From the NCBI GenBank assembly GCA_021325435.1, contig JAJPHE010000087.1:1-64000 (forward strand): a stretch of DNA of 64,000 bases, read 5' to 3'. The first letter of the stretch is position 1. Each line of letters starts with the position of its first letter. Both the position numbers and the translations under genes were made by a program. Of this stretch, positions 25,311 through 34,497 are shown one piece after another. This stretch comes from Actinomycetota bacterium. GTDB lineage: Bacteria > Actinomycetota > Acidimicrobiia > Acidimicrobiales > JAJPHE01. Below the pieces are notes generated by a model that did not search any database, was not told the DNA's origin, and saw nothing but the letters and a program-made list of their open reading frames with translations.

Positions 25311-26104
25311 TGGCGGTCGGCACGCTCGAAGCCGAACGGCGCGGTACCCGGCCGGCCAACCTGCGAGTGGACTGGTGGTGGCTCCAGCCCGCCATCACCT
25401 TCGTCGTGCTGCTGGGCTTCGTCGTGTACTCGACGTGGACCGTGTTCACCCCGCACGACTTCTACGCCGGCCCCTCCGTCGGGCGGCACTACCTGTCGCC
25501 CTACTACTCCCCCTGCATCACCAACCGATGCAAGGGGGGCACCACCTGGAACCTGGTGAGCTGGTGGCCCTTCTCGGCCGGCATCCTGATGATGCCGTTC
25601 CCGATCCTGTTCCGGGCCACCTGCTACTACTACCGCAAGGCCTACTACCGCTCGTTCTGGCTGTCGCCCCCGGCCTGCGCCGTCCCCGACGCCCACGGCA
25701 GCTACACCGGCGAGAGCCGGTTCCCCCTCATCCTGCAGAACCTGCACCGCTTCGCCTTCTACCTGATCATCCCGTTCCCGATCATCCTGTTGTGGGAGGC
25801 GATCAAGGGCCTCGAGTTCGGGTCCGGCCACTGGGGTCTCGGGCTCGGCAGCATCATCCTGTTCGTCAACGCCTTCCTGCTCGGCTTCTACACCCTCGGC
25901 TGCCACGCCGGCCGCCACATCTGCGGGGGCCACCTCAACGCCTTCTCCAAGGGCCCGGTCCGCTACTGGGTCTGGAAGCAGATGACCCGCTTCAACCTCC
26001 ATCACATGGGCTGGGCCTGGACGAGCCTGGTCTTCGTGGCCTGGACCGACATCTACATCCGCCTGGTCGCCAGCGGCGTCATCCACGACCCGAGGCTGTT
26101 CTGA
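25310..26104 (+). CDS. sdhC: succinate dehydrogenase membrane anchor subunit
   Basis: The 264-aa integral membrane protein has about five helices, for example ITFVVLLGFVVYSTW, FAFYLIIPFPIILLW and LGSIILFVNAFLLGFY. It resembles the fused, single-subunit anchor of the mycobacterial Sdh1-type enzyme (Rv0249c type) rather than paired SdhC/SdhD. Histidines in LHRFAFYL, CHAGRHICGGH and FNLHHMGW are candidate haem or quinone-site ligands. GTG at 25310 follows a six-codon leader ORF. The stop shares one base with the sdhA ATG (TGATG). The enzyme feeds electrons from succinate to the quinone pool. Confidence 0.87.
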   Translation: MAVGTLEAERRGTRPANLRVDWWWLQPAITFVVLLGFVVYSTWTVFTPHDFYAGPSVGRHYLSPYYSPCITNRCKGGTTWNLVSWWPFSAGILMMPFPILFRATCYYYRKAYYRSFWLSPPACAVPDAHGSYTGESRFPLILQNLHRFAFYLIIPFPIILLWEAIKGLEFGSGHWGLGLGSIILFVNAFLLGFYTLGCHAGRHICGGHLNAFSKGPVRYWVWKQMTRFNLHHMGWAWTSLVFVAWTDIYIRLVASGVIHDPRLF

Positions 26105-27903
26105 TGGCCGACATCGAGCGTCACGGCTACGACGTGGTCGTGGTCGGCGCCGGCGGCGCCGGCCTGCGGGCGGCCATCGAGGCCCACGCCTCCGGGGCCC
26201 GGACGGCGATCGTGTGCAAGTCGTTGCTGGGCAAGGCTCACACCGTGATGGCCGAGGGCGGCATCGCCGCCGCCATGGGCAACGTGTGGTCCGAGGACAA
26301 CTGGAAGGTCCACTTCCGGGACACCATGCGCGGTGGCAAGATGCTGAACAACTGGCGCATGGCCCAGCTCCACGCCCAGGAGGCGCCGGCCCGGGTGCTC
26401 GAGCTGGAGGAGTGGGGCGCCCTGTTCGACCGGACCAAGGAAGGTCTGATCAGCCAGCGCGACTTCGGCGGCCACCGCTACGCCCGCCTGGCCCACGTCG
26501 GGGACCGCACCGGCCTCGAGATGATCCGGACCCTCCAGCAGCGGGCCGTCTCCCTCGGCATCGACGTGTTCATGGAGTGCCAGGTCCACCGGCTCATCCG
26601 CGACGAGGACCGGGTCGCCGGCGCCCTCGCCTACTGGCGGGAGAGCGGCCGCTTCGTGCTGTTCCGCACCAAGGCGGTCATCCTCGCCACCGGCGGCATC
26701 GGCAAGGCGTTCCAGGTGACGTCGAACTCCTGGGAGTACACCGGCGACGGACACTCCCTCGCCCTGTGGAGCGGTGCCGACCTCATCGACATGGAGTTCG
26801 TCCAGTTCCACCCGACGGGCATGGTCTGGCCCCCGTCGGTGCGGGGCATCCTCGTGACCGAGAGCGTCCGGGGCGACGGCGGCGTGCTGCGCAACAGCGA
26901 GGGGCGCCGCTTCATGTTCGACTACATCCCCGAGGTGTTCGCCTCGGAGACGGCCGACACCGAGGCCGAGGCCGACCGCTGGTACGACGACCACATCAAC
27001 AACCGCCGCCCCCCTGAGCTGCTGCCCCGCGACGAGGTGGCCCGGGCCATCAACTCCGAGGTCAAGGCCGGACGGGGCACCGAGCACGGCGGCGTCTTCC
27101 TCGACATCGCCTCGCGCCGCTCGGCCGACTACATCCGCCGGCGGCTGCCGTCCATGTACCACCAGTTCAAGGAGCTGGCCGACGTGGACATCACCGCCGC
27201 CCCCTTCGAGATCGGCCCCACCTGCCACTACGTCATGGGAGGGGTGAAGGTCGACGCCGACACCGCGGCGTCAACCATCCCCGGCCTGTACGCCGCCGGC
27301 GAGGTGGCCGGGGGCATGCACGGCTCCAACCGCCTGGGCGGGAACTCCCTCGGGGACCTGCTGGTGTTCGGGCGCCGGGCCGGCATGGCCGCCGCCGAGT
27401 ACGCCGCCGGCCTGGGCGCCGAACCCAACGTGGAGGAGGCCGAGGTCGACCAGCTGATCCGCCGGGCCCTCGAGCCGTTCGAGCGGTCCGGAGGCGAGAA
27501 CCCCTACTCGCTGCAGTACGAGCTGCAGGACACCATGCACAACCTGGTGGGCATCATCCGCACCCGGTCCGAGCTGGAGCAGGCCATCGAGGCCGTCGGC
27601 AAGCTGCGCGAGCGGGCCAGGAACGTCACCGTCGAGGGCCACCGGCAGTTCAACCCCGGCTGGCACCTCGCCCTCGACCTCGAGTCGCTCCTCACCGTGT
27701 CGGAGGCGGTGGCCCGCTGCGCCCTGCTGCGGGAAGAGTCCCGCGGCGGCCACACCAGAGACGACTTCCCGAAGACCGACCCCGAGTGGGCCAAGGTCAA
27801 CAACACCGTCCGCAAGAAGGGTGACGAGGTGAACATCGAGCAGGTGCCCCTGCCGGAGATGCCCGACGAGCTGAAGACGCTGTTCGAGGAGCCGGCCAAG
27901 TGA
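26104..27903 (+). CDS. sdhA: succinate dehydrogenase flavoprotein subunit
   Basis: The 599-aa protein is the catalytic subunit oxidising succinate to fumarate. The FAD-binding GAGGAGLRAAIEA motif is at ~15-27, and the covalent-flavin histidine is probably His46 in KAHTVMAEGGIAAAMGN. Substrate-site segments FVQFHPTGM and HGSNRLGGNSLGDLLVFG are present. The ORF track begins earlier, inside sdhC in another frame; ATG at 26104 overlaps the sdhC stop by one base. It lies between sdhC and sdhB in the order C-A-B, as in Sdh1-type operons. Confidence 0.96.
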   Translation: MADIERHGYDVVVVGAGGAGLRAAIEAHASGARTAIVCKSLLGKAHTVMAEGGIAAAMGNVWSEDNWKVHFRDTMRGGKMLNNWRMAQLHAQEAPARVLELEEWGALFDRTKEGLISQRDFGGHRYARLAHVGDRTGLEMIRTLQQRAVSLGIDVFMECQVHRLIRDEDRVAGALAYWRESGRFVLFRTKAVILATGGIGKAFQVTSNSWEYTGDGHSLALWSGADLIDMEFVQFHPTGMVWPPSVRGILVTESVRGDGGVLRNSEGRRFMFDYIPEVFASETADTEAEADRWYDDHINNRRPPELLPRDEVARAINSEVKAGRGTEHGGVFLDIASRRSADYIRRRLPSMYHQFKELADVDITAAPFEIGPTCHYVMGGVKVDADTAASTIPGLYAAGEVAGGMHGSNRLGGNSLGDLLVFGRRAGMAAAEYAAGLGAEPNVEEAEVDQLIRRALEPFERSGGENPYSLQYELQDTMHNLVGIIRTRSELEQAIEAVGKLRERARNVTVEGHRQFNPGWHLALDLESLLTVSEAVARCALLREESRGGHTRDDFPKTDPEWAKVNNTVRKKGDEVNIEQVPLPEMPDELKTLFEEPAK

Positions 27904-28649
27904 GCGACCAGGTCACCATGAAGGTCTGGCGGGGCGACACCGACGGCGGCGGCTTCCACGAGTTCGCCGTCGAGGCCCGCGAGGGCGAGGTCGTCCTCGA
28001 CGTCATCCACCGCATCCAGGCCACCCAGGCCAACGACCTGGCCGTGCGCTGGAACTGCAAGGCCGGCAAGTGCGGCTCGTGCAGCGCCGAGATCAACGGG
28101 CTCCCCCGCCTCATGTGCATGACCCGCATGAGCACCTTCGAGCCGGGCCAGCCCATCACCGTGGCGCCCATGAAGACCTTCCCGGTGATGAAGGACCTGG
28201 TAACCGACGTCTCGTTCAACTTCGAGATGGCCAAGCGGATCCCGGCGTTCTCCCCCCGCCCGCCCGACGCCGACGGCAAGCGGCGCATGGCCCAGCGCGA
28301 CGTGGAACGTTCCCAGGAGTTCCGCAAGTGCATCGAGTGCTTCCTCTGCCAGAACGTCTGCCACGTCATCCGCGACCACGAGGAGAACAAGCAGCACTTC
28401 GCCGGCCCCCGCTTCCTCATGCGCATCACCGAGCTGGAGATGCACCCCCTCGACACCGGGGACCGCATCCCGTTGGCCCGCGAGGAGCTCGGCATCCCCT
28501 ACTGCAACATCACCAAGTGCTGCACCGAGGTGTGTCCCGAGCACATCCACATCACCGACAACGCCCTGATCCCGCTCAAGGAGCGGGTCGTCGACCACTA
28601 CTTCGACCCCATCGTGTGGCTGGGTCGCAAGATCCGCCGCAAGGGCTGA
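27900..28649 (+). CDS. sdhB: succinate dehydrogenase iron-sulfur subunit
   Basis: The 249-aa protein passes electrons from SdhA to quinone. The N-terminal [2Fe-2S] ferredoxin domain has CKAGKCGSCSAEI plus a downstream LMC. The C-terminal domain has CIECFLCQNVC and CNITKCCTEVCPEH, supplying ligands for the [4Fe-4S] and third clusters. The GTG start overlaps the sdhA stop by 4 bases (GTGA). All cluster cysteines appear to be in place. Confidence 0.95.
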   Translation: MSDQVTMKVWRGDTDGGGFHEFAVEAREGEVVLDVIHRIQATQANDLAVRWNCKAGKCGSCSAEINGLPRLMCMTRMSTFEPGQPITVAPMKTFPVMKDLVTDVSFNFEMAKRIPAFSPRPPDADGKRRMAQRDVERSQEFRKCIECFLCQNVCHVIRDHEENKQHFAGPRFLMRITELEMHPLDTGDRIPLAREELGIPYCNITKCCTEVCPEHIHITDNALIPLKERVVDHYFDPIVWLGRKIRRKG

Positions 28650-28659
28650 GCCGGCCGGC

Positions 28660-29772
28660 GTGCAGGCGGCTCCGGTCGGGCCGGCCGATGACTACCCGGT
28701 GCACCAGTCGTCGGCGCCGCTGCGCGACCCCGGCCACGAGCGCAACCTCTACGACCGCTTCTTCCTGAACGGCTACCTGGCCGACGGGTCCCTCTTCTTC
28801 GCCCTGGCCCTCGGCCACTACCCCGGACGCAACGTGGCCGACGCCGCCTTCTCGGTGGTCGTCGACGGGACCCAGCACAACCTGCGGGCCTCCCGCGCCC
28901 TCGGCGCAGACCGCCTCGACACCTCGGTAGGCCCCATCCGGCTCACCATCGAGGAGCCGCTGCGCCGGGTGCGGCTCGAGATCGACGACTCCGGGCCGAC
29001 CGGGGCCGGATCGGGGATGTCGGCGTCGCTCACCTTCGAGGCCCGGGGCCCGGTGTTCCAGGAGCCGCCGTTCCTGCGCCGCTCCGGTCCCTTGGTCACG
29101 ATGGACTACACCCGGATGACCCAGAACGGGGCCTGGTCGGGCACGGTGACCGCCGCCGGCCACACCGTCGCAGTGGAGCCGGCCACCTGCTGGGGGACCA
29201 AGGACCGCTCGTGGGGCTTCCGCCCGGTGGGCGAGCGCCAGGCCGGCGGCCAGCCCGAGCTGCCCGCCTTCTACTGGCTGTGGGCGCCCATGAACTTCGC
29301 CGACGCCTGCGGCCACTTCGACGTCAACGAGGAGCCCGACGGCACCCGCTGGCACGAGAACGCCATGTGGTCGGCCGCCGACCCCGCCGCCCCCGTCGAG
29401 GTCGGCACCGCCTCCTACGGCATCGACTGGCGGTCGGGGACCCGCCACGCCGCCGGGGCGGAGATAGCCCTGGACCTGGCGGGCGGCCGCCGGCAGGTGC
29501 GGCTCACGCCGCTGTTCAACTTCTACATGCAGGGCATCGGCTACACCCATCCCACCTGGGGTCACGGCATGTGGGTCGGCCCAGACGCCCGGGCCTACGA
29601 CTCGCTGGTGACGGCCGAGGCCGACGCCGCCTCCCCCCTCCATCTGCACGTCCAGGCCCTGTGCCGGCTGGAGCGCGACGACGGCGTCTCCGGAGTCGGC
29701 ATCCTCGAGCAGCTGATCGTCGGGCCCCACCACCCGTCCGGGTTCAAGGACCTGCTCGACATGCACGCCTGA
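28660..29772 (+). CDS. conserved hypothetical, CrtC/AttH-like beta-barrel candidate
   Basis: The 370-aa soluble protein is rich in Trp, Tyr and His, with motifs such as ERNLYDRFFLNGYL, CWGTKDRSWGFRPVG and HENAMWSA. The WGxKDRSWGxR signature recalls a lipocalin-like hydratase/cyclase superfamily (hydroxyneurosporene synthase or AttH-like) common in steroid- and lipid-degrading actinobacteria. This is recollection and tentative. It starts 10 bases after sdhB and is followed within 7 bases by an SCP2-like gene, so the two may act on a hydrophobic substrate. The GTG start has a weak ribosome-binding site; a later GTG near 28698 is possible. Confidence 0.65.
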   Translation: MQAAPVGPADDYPVHQSSAPLRDPGHERNLYDRFFLNGYLADGSLFFALALGHYPGRNVADAAFSVVVDGTQHNLRASRALGADRLDTSVGPIRLTIEEPLRRVRLEIDDSGPTGAGSGMSASLTFEARGPVFQEPPFLRRSGPLVTMDYTRMTQNGAWSGTVTAAGHTVAVEPATCWGTKDRSWGFRPVGERQAGGQPELPAFYWLWAPMNFADACGHFDVNEEPDGTRWHENAMWSAADPAAPVEVGTASYGIDWRSGTRHAAGAEIALDLAGGRRQVRLTPLFNFYMQGIGYTHPTWGHGMWVGPDARAYDSLVTAEADAASPLHLHVQALCRLERDDGVSGVGILEQLIVGPHHPSGFKDLLDMHA

Positions 29773-29779
29773 GGCTGGT

Positions 29780-30178
29780 GTGGCCGAGTTCCTGAGCCCG
29801 GAGTGGATCACCGAGATGGAGCGGGCGGCGGCGGCGACCCTGGACGGCGAGGCGGCCACGGTGTCGCTGGCCATCCGCCAGGTGGTCACCGGCCCGGACG
29901 GGGCCGCGCTCGGCGACTACGTCATCCGCCTCGAAGGGGGGCGGCTGGCGGTGACGGCCGGTCCGGGGGCGGGATCCGACGTGACCTTCACCGCCGACCT
30001 CGACACGGCCGTGGCCCTGGCCCGGGGGGAGCTCGACCCCCAAACCGCCTTCATGTCCGGGCGGGTCCGGGTCGGCGGCGAGGTCGGGCGGCTCCTCGCC
30101 GCCCGGGAGGCGCTGGCCGCCCTCGGGGACCTCTTCGCCTCGGTCCGGGCCGCGACGTCCTACCAAACCCTGACGTGA
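29780..30178 (+). CDS. SCP2 sterol-carrier-like domain protein
   Basis: This 132-aa protein has a single SCP2-type fold: an alternating strand core with YVIRLEGGRLAVTAGPGAGSDVTFTADLDTAVALARGELDPQTAFMSGRVRVGG, which is the family's characteristic layout. SCP2 domains bind sterols, acyl-CoAs or other lipids and often accompany a catalytic partner. It is 7 bases downstream of the CrtC/AttH-like gene, a likely partner. The ligand is unknown. The GTG start at 29780 gives a complete domain. A CCGGCC/GGCCGG hairpin follows at about 30192-30206. Confidence 0.85.
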   Translation: MAEFLSPEWITEMERAAAATLDGEAATVSLAIRQVVTGPDGAALGDYVIRLEGGRLAVTAGPGAGSDVTFTADLDTAVALARGELDPQTAFMSGRVRVGGEVGRLLAAREALAALGDLFASVRAATSYQTLT

Positions 30179-30191
30179 CCTTGGGCCCGAG

Positions 30192-30206
30192 CCGGCCGGA
30201 GGCCGG
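30192..30206 (+). terminator. possible hairpin after SCP2-like gene
   Basis: CCGGCC and GGCCGG arms flank a 3-base GGA loop 13 bases after the SCP2 gene stop, followed by GGGG. It could end the sdhCAB transcript, but there is no T-tract and such repeats are common at this GC content. Confidence 0.3.
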
Positions 30207-30252
30207 GGGGCTACATTCGCGGCATCACCCGTTCGACAGAAGGGGGCACAGC

Positions 30253-30468
30253 GTGGCCTTGACCGAGGTGATCGACGACCACGTCCTCAAGCGCTACCGC
30301 GAGCTACTGGACGCCGAGGACACCGCCTTTGACGAGCTCGAGCACGCCTACGAGGACGGCGACCGAGCCCATTTCGAGGCGGACCTGGCTTCGTGGCAGT
30401 CCGCGGTCCGGCGCAAGCTGGCCTACCTGAAGCGCCTCGGTCTGCTCGTTCCCGACGGCGAGGACTGA
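30253..30468 (+). CDS. small hypothetical helical protein
   Basis: The 71-aa acidic, predicted all-helical protein has segments EVIDDHVLKRYRELLDAEDTAFDELEHAYEDGD and VRRKLAYLKRLGLLV. No cysteine or membrane segment is seen and I do not recognise the family. The ORF track runs further upstream in a frame antiparallel to nothing meaningful. GTG at 30253 with AAGGGGG upstream gives a coherent protein. It ends 5 bases from the convergent mdh stop, with a short CTGAG/CTCAG repeat spanning both stops. Function unknown. Confidence 0.6.
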   Translation: MALTEVIDDHVLKRYRELLDAEDTAFDELEHAYEDGDRAHFEADLASWQSAVRRKLAYLKRLGLLVPDGED

Positions 30469-30473
30469 GGGGC

Positions 30474-31466
30474 TCAGCCGATCAGGTCCTTCACCTCGGA
30501 CCGCTCGGCCTCGAGCTCCTCGGTGGTGATGCGGATCCGCTCGCGGGCGAAGTCGTCCAGGTCCAGCCCCTCGACCACCTGCCACGACTTGCCGTCGGAG
30601 CGGACGGGGAAGCCGAACTGCAGCCCCTCGGGGATCCCGTACTCACCCCGGCTGGTGACGGCGAGCGACACCCAGTCGCCCTCGGGGGTGGGCTGGGCGA
30701 TGCTGCGGATCGAGTCGATGGCGGCGTTGGCGGCGGAGGCGGCCGAGGACTGACCCCGGGCGTCGATGATGGCCGCACCCCGCTTCTGCACGGTGGTGAG
30801 GAACTCCCCCTCGAGCCAGGCCCGGTCGCCGATCACCTCGGTGGCCGGCCGCCCCGAGATCTTGGCGTGGGTGAAGTCCGGGAACTGGGTGGCGGAGTGG
30901 TTGCCCCAGACGCCGACGTTGGTCACCTCGGCCACGGGCACCCCGGCCTTGCGGGCCAGCTGGGCCACGGCCCGGTTCTGGTCGAGGCGGGTCATGGCGA
31001 ACCAGCGGTCGTCGGGGACCTCCGGGGCGTTGGCCCGGGCGATCAGGCAGTTGGTGTTGCACGGGTTGCCGACCACCAGCACCCGCACGTCGTCGGCGGC
31101 GTGGGCGGCGATGGCCTGGCCCTGGGGCTTGAAGATGCCGCCGTTGACGTTGAGCAGGTCGCCCCGCTCCATGCCGGCCTTGCGGGGCATGGCCCCGACC
31201 AGCATGGCCCACGACGTGCCGTCGAAGGCGGTGGCCAGGTCGGAGGTGGCCACCACGTCGGCCAGCAATGGGAAGGCGCAGTCGTCGAGCTCCATCACCA
31301 CGCCGTCGAGGGCCTTCATGGCCGGCTCGATCTCGAGCAGGCGCAACACGACCGGCTGCTCGGGCCCAAGCATCTCCCCGGCGGCGATGCGGAACAGCAG
31401 CGAGTAGCCGATCTGCCCGGCGGCGCCGGTGACAGTGACATGGGCTGGCTTCTGGGTGGCGGCCAT
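30474..31466 (-). CDS. mdh: malate dehydrogenase
   Basis: The 330-aa enzyme interconverts malate and oxaloacetate with NAD in the TCA cycle. The NAD-binding start is [23 protein letters not shown], and substrate-site motifs include [18 protein letters not shown] and the catalytic histidine in [14 protein letters not shown]. This is the group-2, cytosolic-type (~330 aa) family. The ORF track starts far upstream inside icd; ATG at 31466 ([14 protein letters not shown]) is the family start. It follows icd by 11 bases, so icd-mdh form an operon. Confidence 0.96.
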   Translation of the reverse strand: MAATQKPAHVTVTGAAGQIGYSLLFRIAAGEMLGPEQPVVLRLLEIEPAMKALDGVVMELDDCAFPLLADVVATSDLATAFDGTSWAMLVGAMPRKAGMERGDLLNVNGGIFKPQGQAIAAHAADDVRVLVVGNPCNTNCLIARANAPEVPDDRWFAMTRLDQNRAVAQLARKAGVPVAEVTNVGVWGNHSATQFPDFTHAKISGRPATEVIGDRAWLEGEFLTTVQKRGAAIIDARGQSSAASAANAAIDSIRSIAQPTPEGDWVSLAVTSRGEYGIPEGLQFGFPVRSDGKSWQVVEGLDLDDFARERIRITTEELEAERSEVKDLIG

Positions 31467-31477
31467 GGCCGGGGACA

Positions 31478-32692
31478 CTACGCCATCGCCTTCTGGAGAT
31501 TGGAGTCCAGCGCGTCGAGGAACTCCTCGGTGGTGAGCCAGGGCTGGTCCGGCCCCACCAGGAGTGCGAGGTCCTTGGTCATCTGGCCCGACTCGACGGT
31601 GTCCACGCACACCCGCTCGAGGGTCTCGGCGAAGCCGATCACGTCCGGGGTGTCGTCGAGCTTGCCCCGGAAGGCCAGGCCACGAGTCCAGGCGAAGATC
31701 GACGCGATCGGGTTGGTGGAGGTCTTCTCCCCCCGCTGGTGGGCCCGGTAGTGGCGGGTGACGGTGCCGTGGGCCGCCTCCGCCTCGCACGTTCTGCCGT
31801 CGGGTGTCATAAGCACCGACGTCATCAGCCCGAGCGACCCGAAGCCCTGGGCCACGGTGTCGCTCTGCACGTCGCCGTCGTAGTTCTTGCACGCCCACAC
31901 GTAGCCGCCCTCCCACTTGAGGGCCTGGGCGACCATGTCGTCGATGAGGCGGTGCTCGTAGGTGAGGCCGGCCGCCTCGAACTCGGCTTTGAACTCGGTC
32001 TCGAACACCTCCTGGAACAGGTCCTTGAAGCGCCCGTCGTAGGCCTTGAGGATGGTGTTCTTGGTCGACAGGTAGACCGGGTAGCCCCGGTCGAGGCCGT
32101 AGCGGAAGGCGGCCCGGGCGAAGTCGCGGATCGAGTCGTCGTAGTTGTACATGCCCATGGCCACGCCGCCGCCCGGGTAATGGGCCACCTCGAACTGCAT
32201 CGGCGAGCCGCCGTCGTCGGGCACGTAGCTGATGGTCACCGTGCCGGGGCCGGGGACCACGAAGTCGGTCGCCTTGTACTGGTCGGCGTGGGCGTGACGG
32301 CCGATGACGATGGGCTTGGTCCAGTTGGGCACCAGCCGGGGGATGTTGCGGCAGATGATCGGCTCGCGGAACACGACCCCGCCGAGGATGTTGCGGATGG
32401 TGCCGTTGGGCGACTTCCACATCTGCTTGAGCCCGAACTCGGCGACCCGGGCCTCGTCGGGGGTGATGGTGGCGCACTTGACGCCGACGCCGTGGGCCTT
32501 GATGGCCTCGGCCGCGTCCACGGTCACCTGGTCGTCGGTGGCGTCGCGGTGCTCGATGCCGAGGTCGAAATAGAGGAGCTCGACGCCGAGGTAGGGCAGG
32601 ATCAGCTTCTCTTTGATGAACTGCCAGATGATGCGGGTCATCTCGTCGCCGTCGAGCTCGACGACGGGGTTACGGACTTCGATCTTGGGCAC
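31478..32692 (-). CDS. icd: NADP-dependent isocitrate dehydrogenase
   Basis: The 404-aa protein converts isocitrate to 2-oxoglutarate. It is the homodimeric type related to eukaryotic NADP enzymes: [23 protein letters not shown] at the N-terminus, [21 protein letters not shown] for substrate binding and [15 protein letters not shown] near the cofactor site. The length is typical of that subgroup (~400-410). ATG at 32692 starts exactly at the family N-terminus [10 protein letters not shown]. mdh follows after 11 bases; metF lies 41 bases upstream on the same strand. Confidence 0.96.
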   Translation of the reverse strand: MPKIEVRNPVVELDGDEMTRIIWQFIKEKLILPYLGVELLYFDLGIEHRDATDDQVTVDAAEAIKAHGVGVKCATITPDEARVAEFGLKQMWKSPNGTIRNILGGVVFREPIICRNIPRLVPNWTKPIVIGRHAHADQYKATDFVVPGPGTVTISYVPDDGGSPMQFEVAHYPGGGVAMGMYNYDDSIRDFARAAFRYGLDRGYPVYLSTKNTILKAYDGRFKDLFQEVFETEFKAEFEAAGLTYEHRLIDDMVAQALKWEGGYVWACKNYDGDVQSDTVAQGFGSLGLMTSVLMTPDGRTCEAEAAHGTVTRHYRAHQRGEKTSTNPIASIFAWTRGLAFRGKLDDTPDVIGFAETLERVCVDTVESGQMTKDLALLVGPDQPWLTTEEFLDALDSNLQKAMA

Positions 32693-32733
32693 CGCGTCAG
32701 CCTAGCCAGGGGGCCCGTGGGCCCTTCCCGGGG

Positions 32734-33600
32734 CTAGCCGCGGGCGCTGAGGCCCAGGTTGGCGTAGATCTCGCGGGTCGCGGTCGAGGTGTTGAGGGTG
32801 TAGAAGTGCATCCCCGGCACCCCTTCCCCGAGCAGCCGGTCGCACAGTTCCGACGCCAGCTCGATGCCCGCCCGGCGGACCGCCTCGGCGTCGGGGGCGG
32901 CGGCCTCGAGGCGCTCCACCCACTCGGGCGGCACGGCGGCGCCCATCGTCGCCATACGGGGCACCGACGACAGCGAAGTCACCGGCATGATGCCGGGGAT
33001 CACCGGCTTGTCGACCCCCAGGCGGCGCAGGTCCTCGACCAGGCCGAAGTACTCCTCGGCCCGGAAGAAGAACTGGGTGATGGCGAAGTCGGCGGCGAGG
33101 AGCTTCTCGGCCAGGTGGCGGCGATCGGTGGCCAGATCGGGTGAGCGGGGATGGCCGACGGGGTGGGCCGCCACCCCCAGGGAGAACCCGCCGATGGCCC
33201 GGGCCAGGTCGACCAGCTCGAGGGCGTGGGCCAGCTCGCCTTCGGCCGCGTTCGGGTCCTTGGGCGGGTCGCCGCCCAGGGCCAGCAGGTTCTCGATGCC
33301 GGCCTTGCGGTAGTCGACGAGTATCTCGGCCAGCTCGAGGCGGGTGTGGGCCACGCAGATGAGGTGGGCCATCGGGTTCAGCGTCGTGGTGCGCAGCATG
33401 CCCGTGACGAGGTCGTAGGTGCGCTGGCGCGACTCGCGCCCGCCCCGGTAGGTGACCGACACGAACGAGGGGGCCAGCGGCTCCAGCTCGCGCAGGGTGC
33501 GAACGAGGGTCGCCTGCTCCTGGTCGTTCTTCGGGGGGAAGAACTCGAACGAGAAGGTCCGCCCTGCCCCGAGCAGGTCGGCGATCCGGGCCATGGCCAC
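32734..33600 (-). CDS. metF: methylenetetrahydrofolate reductase
   Basis: The 288-aa flavoprotein reduces 5,10-methylene-THF to 5-methyl-THF for methionine synthesis. The N-terminal SFEFFPPKNDQEQ motif is a family hallmark, with AHLICVAHTRLELAEILVDYRKAGIENLLALGGDPP and ITQFFFRAEEYFG following. The length is that of bacterial MetF, without the eukaryotic regulatory domain. ATG at 33600 or 33594 (MARIADLL) are both possible. It is 36 bases downstream of folD, whose product is its substrate supplier, a sensible one-carbon pair. Confidence 0.95.
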   Translation of the reverse strand: MAMARIADLLGAGRTFSFEFFPPKNDQEQATLVRTLRELEPLAPSFVSVTYRGGRESRQRTYDLVTGMLRTTTLNPMAHLICVAHTRLELAEILVDYRKAGIENLLALGGDPPKDPNAAEGELAHALELVDLARAIGGFSLGVAAHPVGHPRSPDLATDRRHLAEKLLAADFAITQFFFRAEEYFGLVEDLRRLGVDKPVIPGIMPVTSLSSVPRMATMGAAVPPEWVERLEAAAPDAEAVRRAGIELASELCDRLLGEGVPGMHFYTLNTSTATREIYANLGLSARG

Positions 33601-33636
33601 GAAGGGTAGTGGCCGGCGGGGACGGCCCCTTTCGGA

Positions 33637-34497
33637 TTAGCCGGCCGCCGCCCGGCGCTCGGCGGCCTCCACCGTGTTGCGCATCAGCATGGCGACGGTC
33701 GTCGGCCCGACGCCGCCCACCCGGGGGGTGATCCACCCGGCGACCTCCTCGACCGACTCGTCGACGTCGGGCAGCAGGGTCTTGCCCTGGTAGCGGACGC
33801 CGGCGCCCACCACGACCGAGCCGGGGCGGACGTGTTCGGGCTGGATGACGCCGGGCACGCCGGCCGCCGCCACCAGGATGTCGGCCCGGCGGGTGTGCTC
33901 GGCCCAGTCGGGCACGCCGGTGTGGACCACGGTGACGGCGGCGTTGGCCGTGGGTCGCTTCTGGGACAGCAGCAGGGAGAGGGGCCGGCCGAGGGTGACG
34001 CCCCGGCCCAGGATGACTACGTGGCGGCCGGAGACGGGCACGTCGTAGTAGGCCAGCAGCGTCTCGATGCCGGCGGGCGTGCACGGCACCGGTCCGGGCA
34101 GCGACATGGCCAGCCGGCCCATGTTGTAGGGGTGGAGCCCGTCGACGTCCTTGTCCGGGTCCATGAGGGCGAGGGCCCGGTCGAAGTCGATCTGGGGCGG
34201 CGGCGGGTGCTGAAAGAGGATCCCGTCGACGGCCGGGTCGTCGCTCAGCCGACGGACGGCGTCGTCCACCTCCTGCTGGGTGGTGTCGGCCGGCAGGTGC
34301 ACGTGGGGGGAGAGGATGCCGAGAGTGGCCGCCTTCTCCTGCTTCATGCGGATGTAGCGGGCGCTGGGGGCGTCGTCGCCGACCAGGATGGTGGCCAACC
34401 CGACCGTCTTGCCGGCCGAGCTGAGCTTCTCCACCCGGCGGGCGACGTCTTCGAAGACCGCCTCAGCGACCGGGCCACCCGGCATGAGGACGGCCAT
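33637..34497 (-). CDS. folD: methylenetetrahydrofolate dehydrogenase/cyclohydrolase
   Basis: The 286-aa bifunctional enzyme interconverts methylene-, methenyl- and formyl-THF. The catalytic Tyr/Lys lie in ARYIRMKQEKAATLGI. The PVDGILFQHPPPP region, the DKDVDGLHPYNMGRL segment and the Rossmann motif ILGRGVTLGRPLSLLL are present. The last normally reads GRSxxVG, so the Ser is Gly here. The ORF track start lies inside purH; ATG at 34497 shares one base with the purH stop (TGATG). Its product feeds purH and purN upstream and metF downstream. Confidence 0.94.
   Translation of the reverse strand: MAVLMPGGPVAEAVFEDVARRVEKLSSAGKTVGLATILVGDDAPSARYIRMKQEKAATLGILSPHVHLPADTTQQEVDDAVRRLSDDPAVDGILFQHPPPPQIDFDRALALMDPDKDVDGLHPYNMGRLAMSLPGPVPCTPAGIETLLAYYDVPVSGRHVVILGRGVTLGRPLSLLLSQKRPTANAAVTVVHTGVPDWAEHTRRADILVAAAGVPGVIQPEHVRPGSVVVGAGVRYQGKTLLPDVDESVEEVAGWITPRVGGVGPTTVAMLMRNTVEAAERRAAAG

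Noticed and set aside
30464-30478. CTGAG/CTCAG repeat across the convergent stops before mdh as a terminator
   Set aside because: Stem is only 5 bp with a 3-base loop and no T-tract; too weak to list as a separate feature.
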